In this document: piece by piece, positions 37,847 through 47,296 of the stretch
Numbering within the stretch: the first letter of the stretch is position 1
Layout of the letters: each line of letters opens with the position of its first letter
NCBI GenBank assembly: GCA_017996175.1
Contig: JAGOHK010000003.1
Span: forward strand, 34,539 to 98,538
Reading direction: 5' to 3'
DNA from: Leptospiraceae bacterium
Lineage (GTDB): Bacteria > Spirochaetota > Leptospiria > Leptospirales > Leptospiraceae
Length of the DNA stretch: 64,000 nt
Made by a program: the position numbers and the translations under genes
Notes under the pieces: generated by a model
Seen by the model: only the letters and a program-made list of their open reading frames with translations
Databases searched by the model: none
Told to the model about the DNA's origin: nothing

Positions 37847-38728
37847 TTAATACCTCGCAGAAATTTTGAGTTCAAAAGATAAAATTGGATTATCCGCTTG
37901 TATGCCGTGGGCATAAATATATTTCTGGTGACGCGAATTAAGCTCGATGGAAACGTTTCCCATTTCCGAAACTTTTTTGGCATGCCAGACTTGGAGTGCA
38001 TAACTAAGAATAGCCACAACTCCAACTGCTGCTTGATTGGATTGGTGTTCATCGTATTGTGATTTCGCTTGGCTTCGTTTATCCCATAAATACAAATCGA
38101 GTAAAATCGGAGTGCCTAGTGCAAGGACAGATAAATTCTTTGGATTATTCAGTGGATCATTTGCGAGGCTATTTCCTGCTAACCGCTCATTGTTACCGTA
38201 CACCGCGAGACCTGTGAACCAAATAATCCAAAGACTTGCATATAGTCTTTGATTGGACTGGTATTGAGTAAGTCCGGGGACAAACCATTTCCATTTTTTG
38301 ATTTCTGTTTTAGTTACTTCGGTCTCTTTTACTTCTTCTTTCTTGGTTCCCTTTTTCCCGGGTTTGGGGTTGTCTTTTTCTACGTGAAATTCTTCCCACT
38401 CAGTCCATACGGATGGTTTTCCAAATTTATTCACAGAGGCAATTCTATATTCATAGTACCCGGCTGGGAGTTTCAATTCAATATTATTCTGAGTAAGTTT
38501 TTCTTCTTTTTCAGTTCCTGTAGATTTATCTTTTAGTTGAATCAAATACCCCTTAGCCCCTGGAACGTTTAGCCATTCGATGTAATAGGTAAATGTTTTT
38601 TTTGTATCTGCATTTAAAGCAAAGCTAAGGCTAATTAGAATTAGACCCAAATAGAAACAAGATATTGTTTGAGTCAATAAATTCCTTATGCATTTTGCAA
38701 TTCGCAGATTTATAACGATAACATTCAT
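37847..38728 (-). CDS. Exported protein with fibronectin-like domain and membrane segment
   Basis: A 293-residue protein. A signal segment (TISCFYLGLILISLSFALNA) is followed by a fibronectin-type-III-like domain (about 45-120), a Lys/Glu-rich linker (about 120-145) and a hydrophobic C-terminal part with VPGLTQYQSN and two membrane-like segments, in a DUF5683-like layout. A distant cousin in layout is the protein at 51582-52412. Starts further downstream are possible. Function unknown. Confidence 0.62.
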   Translation of the reverse strand: MNVIVINLRIAKCIRNLLTQTISCFYLGLILISLSFALNADTKKTFTYYIEWLNVPGAKGYLIQLKDKSTGTEKEEKLTQNNIELKLPAGYYEYRIASVNKFGKPSVWTEWEEFHVEKDNPKPGKKGTKKEEVKETEVTKTEIKKWKWFVPGLTQYQSNQRLYASLWIIWFTGLAVYGNNERLAGNSLANDPLNNPKNLSVLALGTPILLDLYLWDKRSQAKSQYDEHQSNQAAVGVVAILSYALQVWHAKKVSEMGNVSIELNSRHQKYIYAHGIQADNPILSFELKISARY

Positions 38729-38798
38729 CCTTCGACCTACTCATAGAATTTCTATTAGTCAAGCCTAATATTAGACGAAGAGTTATAACTTTAAATTA

Positions 38799-38850
38799 GA
38801 ATCCGAAAAGGAAGACGCAAAAACGTTTTCGCGCCTTCCTTTTCGGATTC
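38799..38850. repeat. Long hairpin in the divergent gap before the sigma-54 regulator
   Basis: Arms GAATCCGAAAAGGAAG (38799-38814) and CTTCCTTTTCGGATTC (38835-38850) pair perfectly; three more pairs follow after one mismatch. The next ~100 bp (to about 38955) contain a second stem, GTCCCG / CGGGAC near 38880-38898, and GC-rich strings unlike the surroundings. This is probably a repeat of its own type; it could act as a terminator for either side. Confidence 0.6.
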
Positions 38851-39036
38851 CTACTCCTAGCGGCAGCGATCGACTGGTGTCCCGATCTGTTCCGGGACAA
38901 GAAGGAGAGCGCGGTGGCGTATCCTTTCACGACAGCCGCCCAAACCTAGCCCAAAGGGGTTAGAATGACCTTTTCGAGGGGAAATAGGTTTTTTGCTTGA
39001 CTAAGGGCTAAGCAAATTGTTTTAAGTATATACAAT

Positions 39037-41127
39037 ATGTCGAGCAAAACCCTTAATCCTTTTTTAACAATTTCCGAAGTAACGATGGCGATGAATTCTA
39101 CTTTAGACCCGGATCAGGTTCTAGAGATGATTTTGGATCATTCGTTAAAATTCTCCAACGTAGAATCTGGCTCTCTAATGTTAGTGAATAGCCGAGAATC
39201 CGTTTTAGATATTGTTACCTCTCGCGGTCACAATCCGGAAATTAAAAAAGAATTTCGTCTCAAAATTGGCGAGGGGATAACAGGTATTGTAGCTTCTTCT
39301 GGTCGGGGAATGATAGTGAACGATGTAAGCAAAGACCCAAATTACATCTCCATCAAAAAAGAAATCCAATCGGAATTAGCCGTTCCTTTAATCGTTGAGG
39401 ACATGGTTATTGGAGTAGTGTCGCTCGACTCTAATCGTATCAATGCGTTCACAGAAGAACATTTAAAAATAGTAGGAATTCTCGCGAACCAAGCTGCTTT
39501 AATTTTTAAAAACCTACAAACATTTAGAAGGCTTGAACAGAAAAATAAAATCCAGCAAGTATTAATTGAGATTTCAAAAGTGGTTACATCGAGTCTTGAT
39601 ATGGATGAAATTTTTCAATCTATTATGGCTACGATTGAAAAATCCTTAAAGTTAGAAAAGGGAAGCCTTGTATTATTTGATGAAGCAACTGACACATTGC
39701 GATTAGTTGCTGCTGTAGGTCTTACTACGGATGAAATCGAAAGGGGAGTATACCAATTAGGCGAAGGTGTGATTGGTAAGGTATATGAATCAGGGGAGCC
39801 TATGATTATTCGTTCTGTGGCTAACGATCCTTTGTTTCTAAATCGTGTTGGGTATCTAGATCATTTTAAAAATGACCCTACTAACGTTAGTTTGCTTTCT
39901 GCCCCAGTTAAAAGTGAACAAGCAATCATTGGTGTTTTAAGTGTATTCCTAGTTCATCAAAAGAATATGGACATTCAAACTTACCTCGATTTTTTGCAAG
40001 TGGTTGCGTCTATTATTTCACAGGCTGTAAAAATTCATAACCTTGTAGATGATGTTAAAAAAGAAATTTCTCGAGAGAATGTTCTATTAAAAAGAGAATT
40101 GAAAGAAAAATACAAATTTGGTTCTATAATCGGGCGCTCGAAAAATATGGAGAAACTATTTGAAAAAATCAAATTAGTATCTGACTCACGAGCATCTGTA
40201 TTAATTACAGGTGAATCTGGAACCGGCAAAGAGATGATAGCCTCAGCCATTCATTATAATAGTAACCGTGCGGAAAAACCATTTATCAAAATCAATTGTG
40301 CGGCTATTCCTGAGAATCTGCTCGAAAGTGAATTATTTGGTCATACAAAAGGATCTTTTACTGGAGCCGTTGCTGACAAAAAAGGAAAATTCGAAATGGC
40401 GGACGGGGGAACTATTTTTTTAGATGAAATTGGAGAAATGGATTTAAACCTCCAATCCAAACTTCTACGTGTGTTACAAGAAAAAGAAATTGAAGCTGTC
40501 GGATCTCTCAAAGTGAAGAAAGTCGATATTCGAGTCCTTGCAGCGACTAACGCTAATTTAGAAACTTTGATTGCAGAAAAGAAATTTCGTGCTGATCTCT
40601 ACTACCGTTTGAATGTGGTTAATATCCATACTCCAGCACTTAGAGAAAGAACAGATGATATTCCTCTTTTAACTATTCACTTCATTGAAAAATATTCGAA
40701 AGAGAATAACAAAAATATCAAAGGTTTTACCAGAGAAGTTCAAAAGTTACTCGCATTATACCCTTGGCCTGGAAATGTGAGAGAGCTTGAAAATATAATT
40801 GAGCGCGCTGTAGTAATGACACAGAACACAATGCTCGATGAAAATGACTTTGTTGAAATCACAGAAAAACTAACTTCTCTAAATCTTCCTTTGACTAAAT
40901 CTCCTGATGATATTACAACTGATATAACTTCCAGTCTTTACAATATGCCAAACCTAGATGCGATAGACGGTAGAGCCCTGGAAGTAGTTGTCGGGGAAGT
41001 AGAAGCCCGTTTAATTCAATATGCTTTGAAAAAATTCCGTTACACTAAAACTCGTGTAGCGAAGTTTCTAGGTATTAACCGCAACACACTTGACAAACGT
41101 ATTAAGGAACTGAAAATAGAGTATTAA
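39037..41127 (+). CDS. Sigma-54-dependent activator with two GAF domains
   Basis: An NtrC/NifA-like enhancer-binding protein of 696 residues: two GAF sensor domains (about 20-160 and 185-335), an AAA+ domain with Walker A GESGTGKE (392-399) and the sigma-54 contact loop GSFTGA (439-444), and a Fis-type HTH at the C-terminus ([17 protein letters not shown]). It has no receiver domain, so a small ligand probably controls it. The GSFTGA variant of GAFTGA is known in functional members. No sigma-54 promoter was identified nearby. Confidence 0.92.
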   Translation: MSSKTLNPFLTISEVTMAMNSTLDPDQVLEMILDHSLKFSNVESGSLMLVNSRESVLDIVTSRGHNPEIKKEFRLKIGEGITGIVASSGRGMIVNDVSKDPNYISIKKEIQSELAVPLIVEDMVIGVVSLDSNRINAFTEEHLKIVGILANQAALIFKNLQTFRRLEQKNKIQQVLIEISKVVTSSLDMDEIFQSIMATIEKSLKLEKGSLVLFDEATDTLRLVAAVGLTTDEIERGVYQLGEGVIGKVYESGEPMIIRSVANDPLFLNRVGYLDHFKNDPTNVSLLSAPVKSEQAIIGVLSVFLVHQKNMDIQTYLDFLQVVASIISQAVKIHNLVDDVKKEISRENVLLKRELKEKYKFGSIIGRSKNMEKLFEKIKLVSDSRASVLITGESGTGKEMIASAIHYNSNRAEKPFIKINCAAIPENLLESELFGHTKGSFTGAVADKKGKFEMADGGTIFLDEIGEMDLNLQSKLLRVLQEKEIEAVGSLKVKKVDIRVLAATNANLETLIAEKKFRADLYYRLNVVNIHTPALRERTDDIPLLTIHFIEKYSKENNKNIKGFTREVQKLLALYPWPGNVRELENIIERAVVMTQNTMLDENDFVEITEKLTSLNLPLTKSPDDITTDITSSLYNMPNLDAIDGRALEVVVGEVEARLIQYALKKFRYTKTRVAKFLGINRNTLDKRIKELKIEY

Positions 41128-41211
41128 GCGATTATAGGAATTCTTTGAAAAAATTCTTTTGTGTCCAATTTCTAGATTTACCAAATACGTTTTTGTTCTT
41201 TAGAAAGATTT

Positions 41212-41817
41212 TTAGCCATAATGGCTATCTCGATAATGAAAAACAGTGTGATAATTGGATTTTTTTCGAGATAAATATACCTTGGCGAACAAGTCAAAAT
41301 TCGGGGACAACGGAATTCCTACAGCCCCCAAGAAATACGAGACTTTATCCGCAAAATCTACAAAATCAGCGAGCAGTAAATAGACTATAAACGCCGAGAT
41401 TGAGATCCCAAAACTTACACGATAAAGTTTCAGTTCTGCCCAATCTTCCAAATTAGGTCTAAAAGCTACTTTGATTAAGTTTTGGTTCTTTTCTTGGTAT
41501 TTCGTTGTATGATTACGGTAAGCTGGAACCAGTCCATTTGCAATATGGATTTTGTATTTAAAAAGTAAGTAAGAGATGTAGGCTCGAACTCCGTTATGTA
41601 GTGCGGCTTTTTCCTTGAACTTTTTGGAATATTTTTCAGGAATCAAAAGTGTTGAGTTGATCTCAATAAGTGGGTTATTTTCCCGAGGAAATTTTTTGGG
41701 ATTCATTGATACATTTTTGCCATTTTCATAGCCAGAGGCGTAAAGCCCTAAGTATTCCTCTTTGACCTGAGTTACCTGTTCTTTTAAGTATTCATTAAAC
41801 TCCATATTATTTTTCAC
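41212..41817 (-). CDS. DUF1564-family protein
   Basis: A 201-residue protein resembling the Leptospira-specific DUF1564 family: LLIPEKYSKKFKEKAALHNG, then SYLLFKYKIH and the segment KVAFRPNLEDWAELKLYRVS, followed by a hydrophobic helix. The fold has been likened to small DNA-binding antitoxins, but that is not established here. It is convergent with the sigma-54 regulator. Function unknown. Confidence 0.65.
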   Translation of the reverse strand: MKNNMEFNEYLKEQVTQVKEEYLGLYASGYENGKNVSMNPKKFPRENNPLIEINSTLLIPEKYSKKFKEKAALHNGVRAYISYLLFKYKIHIANGLVPAYRNHTTKYQEKNQNLIKVAFRPNLEDWAELKLYRVSFGISISAFIVYLLLADFVDFADKVSYFLGAVGIPLSPNFDLFAKVYLSRKKSNYHTVFHYRDSHYG

Positions 41818-41910
41818 CTTCCAGAATCATTAGGTTTAAAACTGTATTGAATGTGCGGTATTTTCCTATTTTTTTTGTAAATTCGCTTTCTTTATTTAAA
41901 AACCTGATTA

Positions 41911-42171
41911 TATACCACTTCTCATAAATAAGTTCCGTTATTTTTCGAGAAAGGGGTATTCCCAATTCCCAAAAGCAGAGTATTCAATTTTAAATCGGAA
42001 TTTACTTTTGGGAATTGGTATACCATTTCTCAAAAAGAATTGCGCCAAGCTCCAACAAATAAGTCAAAATGGTCTAAACATCTTTTTGTTCCAGCACGTC
42101 AGCATCTATGCTTTATACTGATTCATTTTTCGATAGAATCTTACGCAACCCTTAAATAGAATCGGGTATAT
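41911..42171. repeat. Two family D units in tandem
   Basis: The first unit (41911-42023) holds the inverted pair GGTATTCCCAATTCCCAAAAG and CTTTTGGGAATTGGTATACC. The second (42019-42171) begins TATACCATTTCTC and ends GAATCGGGTATATA, matching 33186-33299 apart from an inserted stretch near 42080-42115. The two units share the TATACC at their junction. The rest of the 526-bp gap carries only one doubtful short reading frame (42235-42333). Confidence 0.72.
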
Positions 42172-42234
42172 ATTTCACCCAATTATGTTGGTATTTACAA
42201 GTTTATGCTCCTTGTATCGAGTTCAGATGATTTG

Positions 42235-42333
42235 CTAAAGATCGATTGCATTGTTCTGTATATCAGCTTGCATTGAATTAGGAAAGACAGGCAAAGCTAA
42301 AACGAAAATTAAAAGTATATTGAAAAAGGTCAT
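42235..42333 (-). CDS. Possible 32-residue signal-like peptide after ligA
   Basis: An ATG 10 bp after the ligA stop, with GAGA upstream, opens a 32-residue reading: MTFFNILLIFVLALPVFPNS and then a short polar tail. It looks like a signal peptide with almost nothing behind it, so it may be the remnant of an exported-protein gene cut by the neighbouring repeats. Weakly supported. Confidence 0.3.
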   Translation of the reverse strand: MTFFNILLIFVLALPVFPNSMQADIQNNAIDL

Positions 42334-42343
42334 TGCAAAATCT

Positions 42344-44341
42344 CTAAACCTTGATACCATCCTTCTTCAGTATCTTCATAAATTCTTCTTCTGACACAAC
42401 TTTTACTCCAAGCTCCAAAGCCTTTTCCATTTTAGATCCTGCACCTTCTCCTGCGAGTAGGTGGGTTGTTTTAGAGGAAACGGAGGTTACTTTTCGTCCA
42501 CCATGGTGAACGATTAAGTCCATTGCCTTGTCGCGTGGTTGAAAGTTCTGGAAGCTCCCTGTTACACACCAGCTTTGATCGAGGAAGGGTTGTTTGTCTG
42601 ATTTAACAGCTTGTTTGCCTTTGAAGTTTAAACCGAGTTTTTTTAAGTTTTCAATTAGGGATAATACCTCTTTGTCTTTGAAGACAACTAGGATTGATTC
42701 AACTGTTCGTGGTCCAAGTCCATGGATTTCCATTAGTTCTTCTTCGGCTGTTTTACTTTTGACAAGACTAATGATCTTATCCACATCATCGTATCCACTT
42801 TCAATTAATAGCTCCGTAACTTTATGACCTACCTCGGAAAATCCTAAAGAGGGAAGTAAAACTTTAAAATCTTTTTGTTTGGAAAATTCAATACCATTTA
42901 GGATAATATCTACACTTTTTTTTCCAAATCCATCTATTTCTCTTAGTTCATCTGCTCGTTTATGTAAATTATACAAATCGGGGATACTCTTGATAAACCC
43001 CAAGTCGTAGAGATTTTGAATTTGTTTTTCTCCAAGTCCTTCTATATCCATTTGTTTTTTTTGGCAAAAAAAGATTAGATTATTTTTTTCTCTATCTGGA
43101 CATTTTTTATTTGGACAAAATAAATCTACCGAGTCATCTACTTTTCCAAGTTTAGTTCCACAGCAGGGGCATTTTGTTGGCAGTTTAAAAATTCCAGCCG
43201 GTCCTTTCTCAATTACTTCTTCTACGGCAGGAATAATCTCTCCTCGTTTAGCAACTAACACACGCGCACCAATTCCAACTCCTAATTCGTCAATATAGTC
43301 TTGGTTATGTAGTGTGGCAAATTTTACAGTAGTTCCGGCAAGATTAACAGGCTCAATTTCGGCACGGGGGGTAATTTTTCCTGTTCTACCAACCGCAAAA
43401 TCAATTTTTAGTATTGTACTTTCTTTCATGAGTGCATCAAACTTATACGCTCTAGCCCAGCGGGGAGAATGAGCAGTTGCCCCTAATGCATCTCTTTTTG
43501 CAAGGCTGTTTAATTTAATCACGAGTCCATCTGTCGGAAAATCAAGATTACCCTTTTTCTTTTTAAATTCTTCTACTCTTTTTATAACTTCTTTTGCTTT
43601 CACAATGATGGAATCATTTGAAACAGGAAGTTTTTGAGCCTTCATAAATTTTAACATTTCTTCATGAGTTTTGATTTTCCCGTATCCATCTGGAAAATAC
43701 CCATCATAAGTAAAAATTTTTAAAGGACGTTTCGCCGTTTGGGAGGAGTTCTTATGTTTGATCGAGCCAGCAGCAGTATTACGAGGATTTGCATATTTAC
43801 CGCCATTCTCTTCATTGAATTCTTCAAAGTCTTTGTAACCCATGTAGACTTCGCCACGCACATAAATCGTAACTGGATCTTTTAAAACGAGAGGAATATT
43901 TTTAATCGTACGGATATTCGCTGTTACATCATCCCCAATTCCACCTGTCCCTCTTGATACGGCTTTATCTAATTTGCCTTTTTCATAATAGAGAACAATA
44001 GAGGCTCCATCAATTTTCCATTCGACAGAATATTCTCCCTCAGTATCTGTTTTAGTAATCCATTCTGTAAGTTCATTTATATTGTAAGTGTTTTCTAAAG
44101 ATAAAACTGGAATTTTGTGTTTGATTTTTTCAAACTCATTATCAAGGTCAGAGCCAACTACTTGTGTCGGGCTATTTATTGACGCATACTCAGGATAATC
44201 CGCTTCTAACTTTTGCAATTTTTTAAATAGCATATCGAAGTCTTTATCCGAAATCTCTGGTTTGTTCTTTAAATAGTAAAGATTTTGGTGATGACGAACT
44301 TTCTCTTCTAGTTCTCGGATTTCTTTTTCTATTTTATTCAT
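42344..44341 (-). CDS. ligA: NAD-dependent DNA ligase
   Basis: The essential bacterial DNA ligase, joining nicks in replication and repair with NAD as cofactor. The adenylated Lys109 sits in WKIDG. The Ia domain, the nucleotidyltransferase domain, the OB fold, a four-Cys zinc finger (CPCC near residue 398 and FCPNKKC further on), helix-hairpin-helix repeats and a C-terminal BRCT domain (about 590-665) follow in the usual order. Length (665) is normal. No other replication gene is adjacent. Confidence 0.97.
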   Translation of the reverse strand: MNKIEKEIRELEEKVRHHQNLYYLKNKPEISDKDFDMLFKKLQKLEADYPEYASINSPTQVVGSDLDNEFEKIKHKIPVLSLENTYNINELTEWITKTDTEGEYSVEWKIDGASIVLYYEKGKLDKAVSRGTGGIGDDVTANIRTIKNIPLVLKDPVTIYVRGEVYMGYKDFEEFNEENGGKYANPRNTAAGSIKHKNSSQTAKRPLKIFTYDGYFPDGYGKIKTHEEMLKFMKAQKLPVSNDSIIVKAKEVIKRVEEFKKKKGNLDFPTDGLVIKLNSLAKRDALGATAHSPRWARAYKFDALMKESTILKIDFAVGRTGKITPRAEIEPVNLAGTTVKFATLHNQDYIDELGVGIGARVLVAKRGEIIPAVEEVIEKGPAGIFKLPTKCPCCGTKLGKVDDSVDLFCPNKKCPDREKNNLIFFCQKKQMDIEGLGEKQIQNLYDLGFIKSIPDLYNLHKRADELREIDGFGKKSVDIILNGIEFSKQKDFKVLLPSLGFSEVGHKVTELLIESGYDDVDKIISLVKSKTAEEELMEIHGLGPRTVESILVVFKDKEVLSLIENLKKLGLNFKGKQAVKSDKQPFLDQSWCVTGSFQNFQPRDKAMDLIVHHGGRKVTSVSSKTTHLLAGEGAGSKMEKALELGVKVVSEEEFMKILKKDGIKV

Positions 44342-44466
44342 GGTAATTCCCTTCGTAAAAGTTTTATGCTAAGAGTAGGAGTTATGTCAATCTAGATTCT
44401 TTTTAATGAGAATGTTTTTTTAGCACGTTCTATTCTAATTAGCGACAAAACCTTGTTATCCTGCAA

Positions 44467-45756
44467 TTAATTTAAGTCAGAAACGCATCTTACATGATAA
44501 TTCAATGTTTTCAATTCCATATCAGAATATCCGTCATTAAACAGGACTCCCCAAGCCACTCCTGCATTTGCAGTGGAAGTCCAATAATGAAGAGGGGGCG
44601 TGCCCGGAAAAAACTTTAAGTCTATTGTTGGTCTTTTGGAGCCTTGTTTGCAAAAACCGTTGGAGTTGAGACCGTTGCTACAAACTCTTAAACTTTTTAA
44701 TTCTTCCAAAGTGGGTAATCTCCATTTCTTTCCAGCTAGAGTTAGAGAATTACAATATTTTTTTGCGCCTTCCCAATCCGTTAATTCAGACGTTCCAGTG
44801 CAGTTGGTATCGTTATTCAAACCCAGATGACATTTTTGCCAGACTAATTTTTTACTCTTATCTATTATTCTTCCATCTTGGTTATCAACGTAAATGGATT
44901 CTAAATCTTTTTCCTTTTCAGATTCATCCGAAGCTTTAACGGGCGAAGCTATCATTAAATTAGTGTCTACGATGCTCGCGATTTCGTTATAATTTTCCAC
45001 TAATTGTTTTGTGCTAAATTTTGAGGCTAGAATTTCTTGTTTCGCTTTCTCTAAAGCTTTTTTGGCATCATCTACTCTGTCTTCTAGATTAAAAACCTCT
45101 GCTTGGCTAGTCCAAGTTTCTACTGTATTTTTAAGATAGTTTTTACCGGTTTCGTTTGCCGTATTTTTCTTTTTCTCCATTCTACTTTTTAGTTTTTCTC
45201 TACTGGCATCTTTTTCTAGTTTTTCTATATAACTAAATGCTTTTTCATAAAGATTAAAAGCTTCATTGAATTTGGATTCCTTATACGCCCGATTTCCTTC
45301 TTTCTCAATGTTTTCGATTTCTACAAGCAGGGTTGAATCTATTCTCTCCCGGACTGATTTTTTCAAATTGGAAATATCTTTCCGGTATTCTTCTGGAACT
45401 TCCGCCATTTGTGCATCAATATTTCTGTAATCTTCTAAAACTGATTTTAATTTATCCGAAGTAGAATTTTTGACAGAAACTTTTTCTATTTTTTTTTCCT
45501 TAAATTCTGGCGAGAGTAATGTTTCTTCTCTGATTTCTAAAACACCACCAGCACAACGAGATAAAACAAAAATAGTTAGTATTACCCAGATTTCTAATCT
45601 CGCTTTGCTCGATAGAAATCTGGGACAAGCTTGCATTACCTGCCGGCGGCTTCTTGTGCTATCGCCCAAACCCGTTATTTGTGAAAAAGAAAATTCATTC
45701 TTAATCATACTTTCTATTCTCATTAGAAATCTGAGTGTTGTAATCCATGTTTTCAT
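44467..45756 (-). CDS. Lcl/DUF1566 lipoprotein carrying an in-frame inserted element
   Basis: A 429-residue protein: a coiled-coil, Lys/Glu-rich middle (about 100-280) and a C-terminal Lcl/DUF1566 domain (DWEGAKKYCNSLTLAGKKWR, LPTLEELKSL, closing NYHVRCVSDL). The start ATG overlaps the upstream stop as ATGA and follows GGAAAAG. Codons 8-57 are made by a 147-bp repeat with perfect terminal inverted repeats. Deleting it gives MKTWITTLVILTIFVLSRC, a normal lipoprotein signal with an unusual Arg before the Cys. With it, a polar 57-residue block precedes the hydrophobic core, so export may be lost, or may rely on an internal ATG (the MQACPR site). Confidence 0.8.
   Translation of the reverse strand: MKTWITTLRFLMRIESMIKNEFSFSQITGLGDSTRSRRQVMQACPRFLSSKARLEIWVILTIFVLSRCAGGVLEIREETLLSPEFKEKKIEKVSVKNSTSDKLKSVLEDYRNIDAQMAEVPEEYRKDISNLKKSVRERIDSTLLVEIENIEKEGNRAYKESKFNEAFNLYEKAFSYIEKLEKDASREKLKSRMEKKKNTANETGKNYLKNTVETWTSQAEVFNLEDRVDDAKKALEKAKQEILASKFSTKQLVENYNEIASIVDTNLMIASPVKASDESEKEKDLESIYVDNQDGRIIDKSKKLVWQKCHLGLNNDTNCTGTSELTDWEGAKKYCNSLTLAGKKWRLPTLEELKSLRVCSNGLNSNGFCKQGSKRPTIDLKFFPGTPPLHYWTSTANAGVAWGVLFNDGYSDMELKTLNYHVRCVSDLN
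45587..45733. mobile_element. Family G element, 147 bp, in frame inside a lipoprotein gene
   Basis: Perfect 12-bp terminal inverted repeats CAGATTTCTAAT (45587-45598) and ATTAGAAATCTG (45722-45733). The left end also folds on itself (TAGAAATCTG at 45613-45622). The centre holds CCTGCCGGCGGCTT and CGCCCAAACCC. Length 147 is 49 codons with no stop in the host frame. A related copy lies at 54178-54331. No coding capacity of its own; no clear target duplication. Confidence 0.88.
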
Positions 45757-46619
45757 TTCTTTTCCAGAATTTGTTTTACTTTTTCGTCGACGGTTTCTAT
45801 CTTGGTTTTGAATTCCATTATGTAAGTAGCGGATATTCTTTTTTTGACGCTGTTTTCAAAAGTCTTGATTTTTGCTCTTTTGTCCGCAGTCAACTTAGAG
45901 GAAATTTTTTCCACAACCTCTTGGTATTTATTTCTGCTCTCAGTATAGGATTTTCGATTGTAAAATTCATCACCTTCGGAAATTAGTTTTTTTAAAATTT
46001 CTAAAATCCTAGAAACACTATTATCTTTACTGTCGAATTTTAAAATATCAATATCCAATCCTTCCATTTTTCCGGTGGAAATTGAAACAAGATTAATTTT
46101 ATCATCATAAACTATTTCTGGATTTCGATTGATTTTGTATTTTGGGTCGATTAACTTGAGAGTAATTTCTTTTATAAAATGTTCATAATGTGTTTCTAAA
46201 AAGTTTTCTTCCACGACTGACTTTGTGCTAAAATTCAAACTGATATTATCTCGGATGATATTGCTAAAAACAAATTTGAATCCATCTCCATCGGAATAAA
46301 TATCTCCGTAAATAATTTCATCTGCGTTTATTGCTTCTGCAATTTGTTGCATACAGATTGTTTCATCGCAACCCTGTTTCATGAGTTGCGCCGCTTTTTT
46401 ATTCATGACGGCTATATCGTTGTCATCCACTACCATATAAGTGCCTGTTTTTTCGAGGACATTTAATTTGATCCTGCTCTTAATAGTTTGTTTTATATTT
46501 TCTGGAATTGTTTTGTGAAAATTTACGTAAGATATGTATAACTTAGTTCTATTTTCTTTGGATTCCGAATACAGTCCAAATGTGATGATAAAGAACAAAA
46601 TGACTATAAGTTTTTTCAT
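45753..46619 (-). CDS. Exported protein with CsgG/TolB-like N-terminal region
   Basis: A 288-residue protein with signal peptide MKKLIVILFFIITFGLYS. Residues 25-150 resemble the nucleotide-free CsgG/TolB-N fold found in Leptospira envelope proteins, with the motif CDETICMQQIAEAINADEII followed by YGDI. The C-terminal half is helical and resembles the coiled-coil of the next protein. Its stop overlaps the start of the Lcl lipoprotein gene (ATGA), so the two are coproduced. It may form part of an envelope assembly with that protein. Confidence 0.68.
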   Translation of the reverse strand: MKKLIVILFFIITFGLYSESKENRTKLYISYVNFHKTIPENIKQTIKSRIKLNVLEKTGTYMVVDDNDIAVMNKKAAQLMKQGCDETICMQQIAEAINADEIIYGDIYSDGDGFKFVFSNIIRDNISLNFSTKSVVEENFLETHYEHFIKEITLKLIDPKYKINRNPEIVYDDKINLVSISTGKMEGLDIDILKFDSKDNSVSRILEILKKLISEGDEFYNRKSYTESRNKYQEVVEKISSKLTADKRAKIKTFENSVKKRISATYIMEFKTKIETVDEKVKQILEKK

Positions 46620-46692
46620 GATATTTTATAAACCTCTGGCATATTCGTATAATCCCCCACTAACGTTTAATATATACTTACTTAGTTCCAAT

Positions 46693-47166
46693 TTAATTTT
46701 TCAATGTATCTAGTAATTTCTCAATTACTTTTATATTTTCGCTGGAGTACCCTTCTATTTTTTTTAGTCTTTGGGCATTTTTATCTACGATGATTGTGAT
46801 GGGAAATCCGTTTACTCCGAATTTTTCTTGAAGCGTACCAACAGGATCTATATAAGCTTCTTTTAAATCTAATTTTTTCATTTTCTCTTTTACGACCTCA
46901 CCTTGCTCTGCAAAGATCACAAATAATTTCATATTCTTTCTTTTTTCTTTTAAGGAAATTAATTCTGAAATTTCTTTTTCGCAAGGTTTACAATCCACAG
47001 AAGTAAAATTCAATACAACCTTTTCATCGGAATTCATTTCACTCAATATTTTATTGAATAAAATTCGATTTCCATTTATATCGAAGAGGGCAAAATTGGA
47101 GACAGTCTGTGCAGTCAGCGAGAAAACAAATAATAGTAAGATAAAGATTTTCCTTTCTAGTTTCAC
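46693..47166 (-). CDS. TlpA-like thioredoxin-fold protein
   Basis: A 157-residue exported thioredoxin-fold protein (signal IFILLLFVFSLTAQ) with active-site CKPC (Cys59, Cys62) and the cis-Pro region GFPITIIVDK. These proteins reduce disulfides in cytochrome c or envelope proteins. It is 73 bp upstream of the CsgG-like gene on the same strand. The CKPC variant differs from the common CxxC of TlpA but remains redox-capable. Confidence 0.83.
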   Translation of the reverse strand: MKLERKIFILLLFVFSLTAQTVSNFALFDINGNRILFNKILSEMNSDEKVVLNFTSVDCKPCEKEISELISLKEKRKNMKLFVIFAEQGEVVKEKMKKLDLKEAYIDPVGTLQEKFGVNGFPITIIVDKNAQRLKKIEGYSSENIKVIEKLLDTLKN

Positions 47167-47296
47167 ATAACTATTTTTTACAAGACTGGAATTAAGTGCA
47201 AATAGAAAAAATCCTTAAACTTGATGGGAAAATAAATAGGATATAATCACAGATTCAGTAATCTACGCGTTTTTTACAAAAGGGGCAGATATATCC

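Noticed and set aside
36934-38052. A 372-codon reading of the DUF1554 gene starting at 38052
   Set aside because: The first 128 codons run through repeat families B, C and E and the neighbouring gene; the lipoprotein signal appears only after 37668.
41145-41390. Plus-strand 81-codon frame behind the sigma-54 regulator
   Set aside because: It overlaps the DUF1564 gene on the other strand and shows no protein-like pattern.
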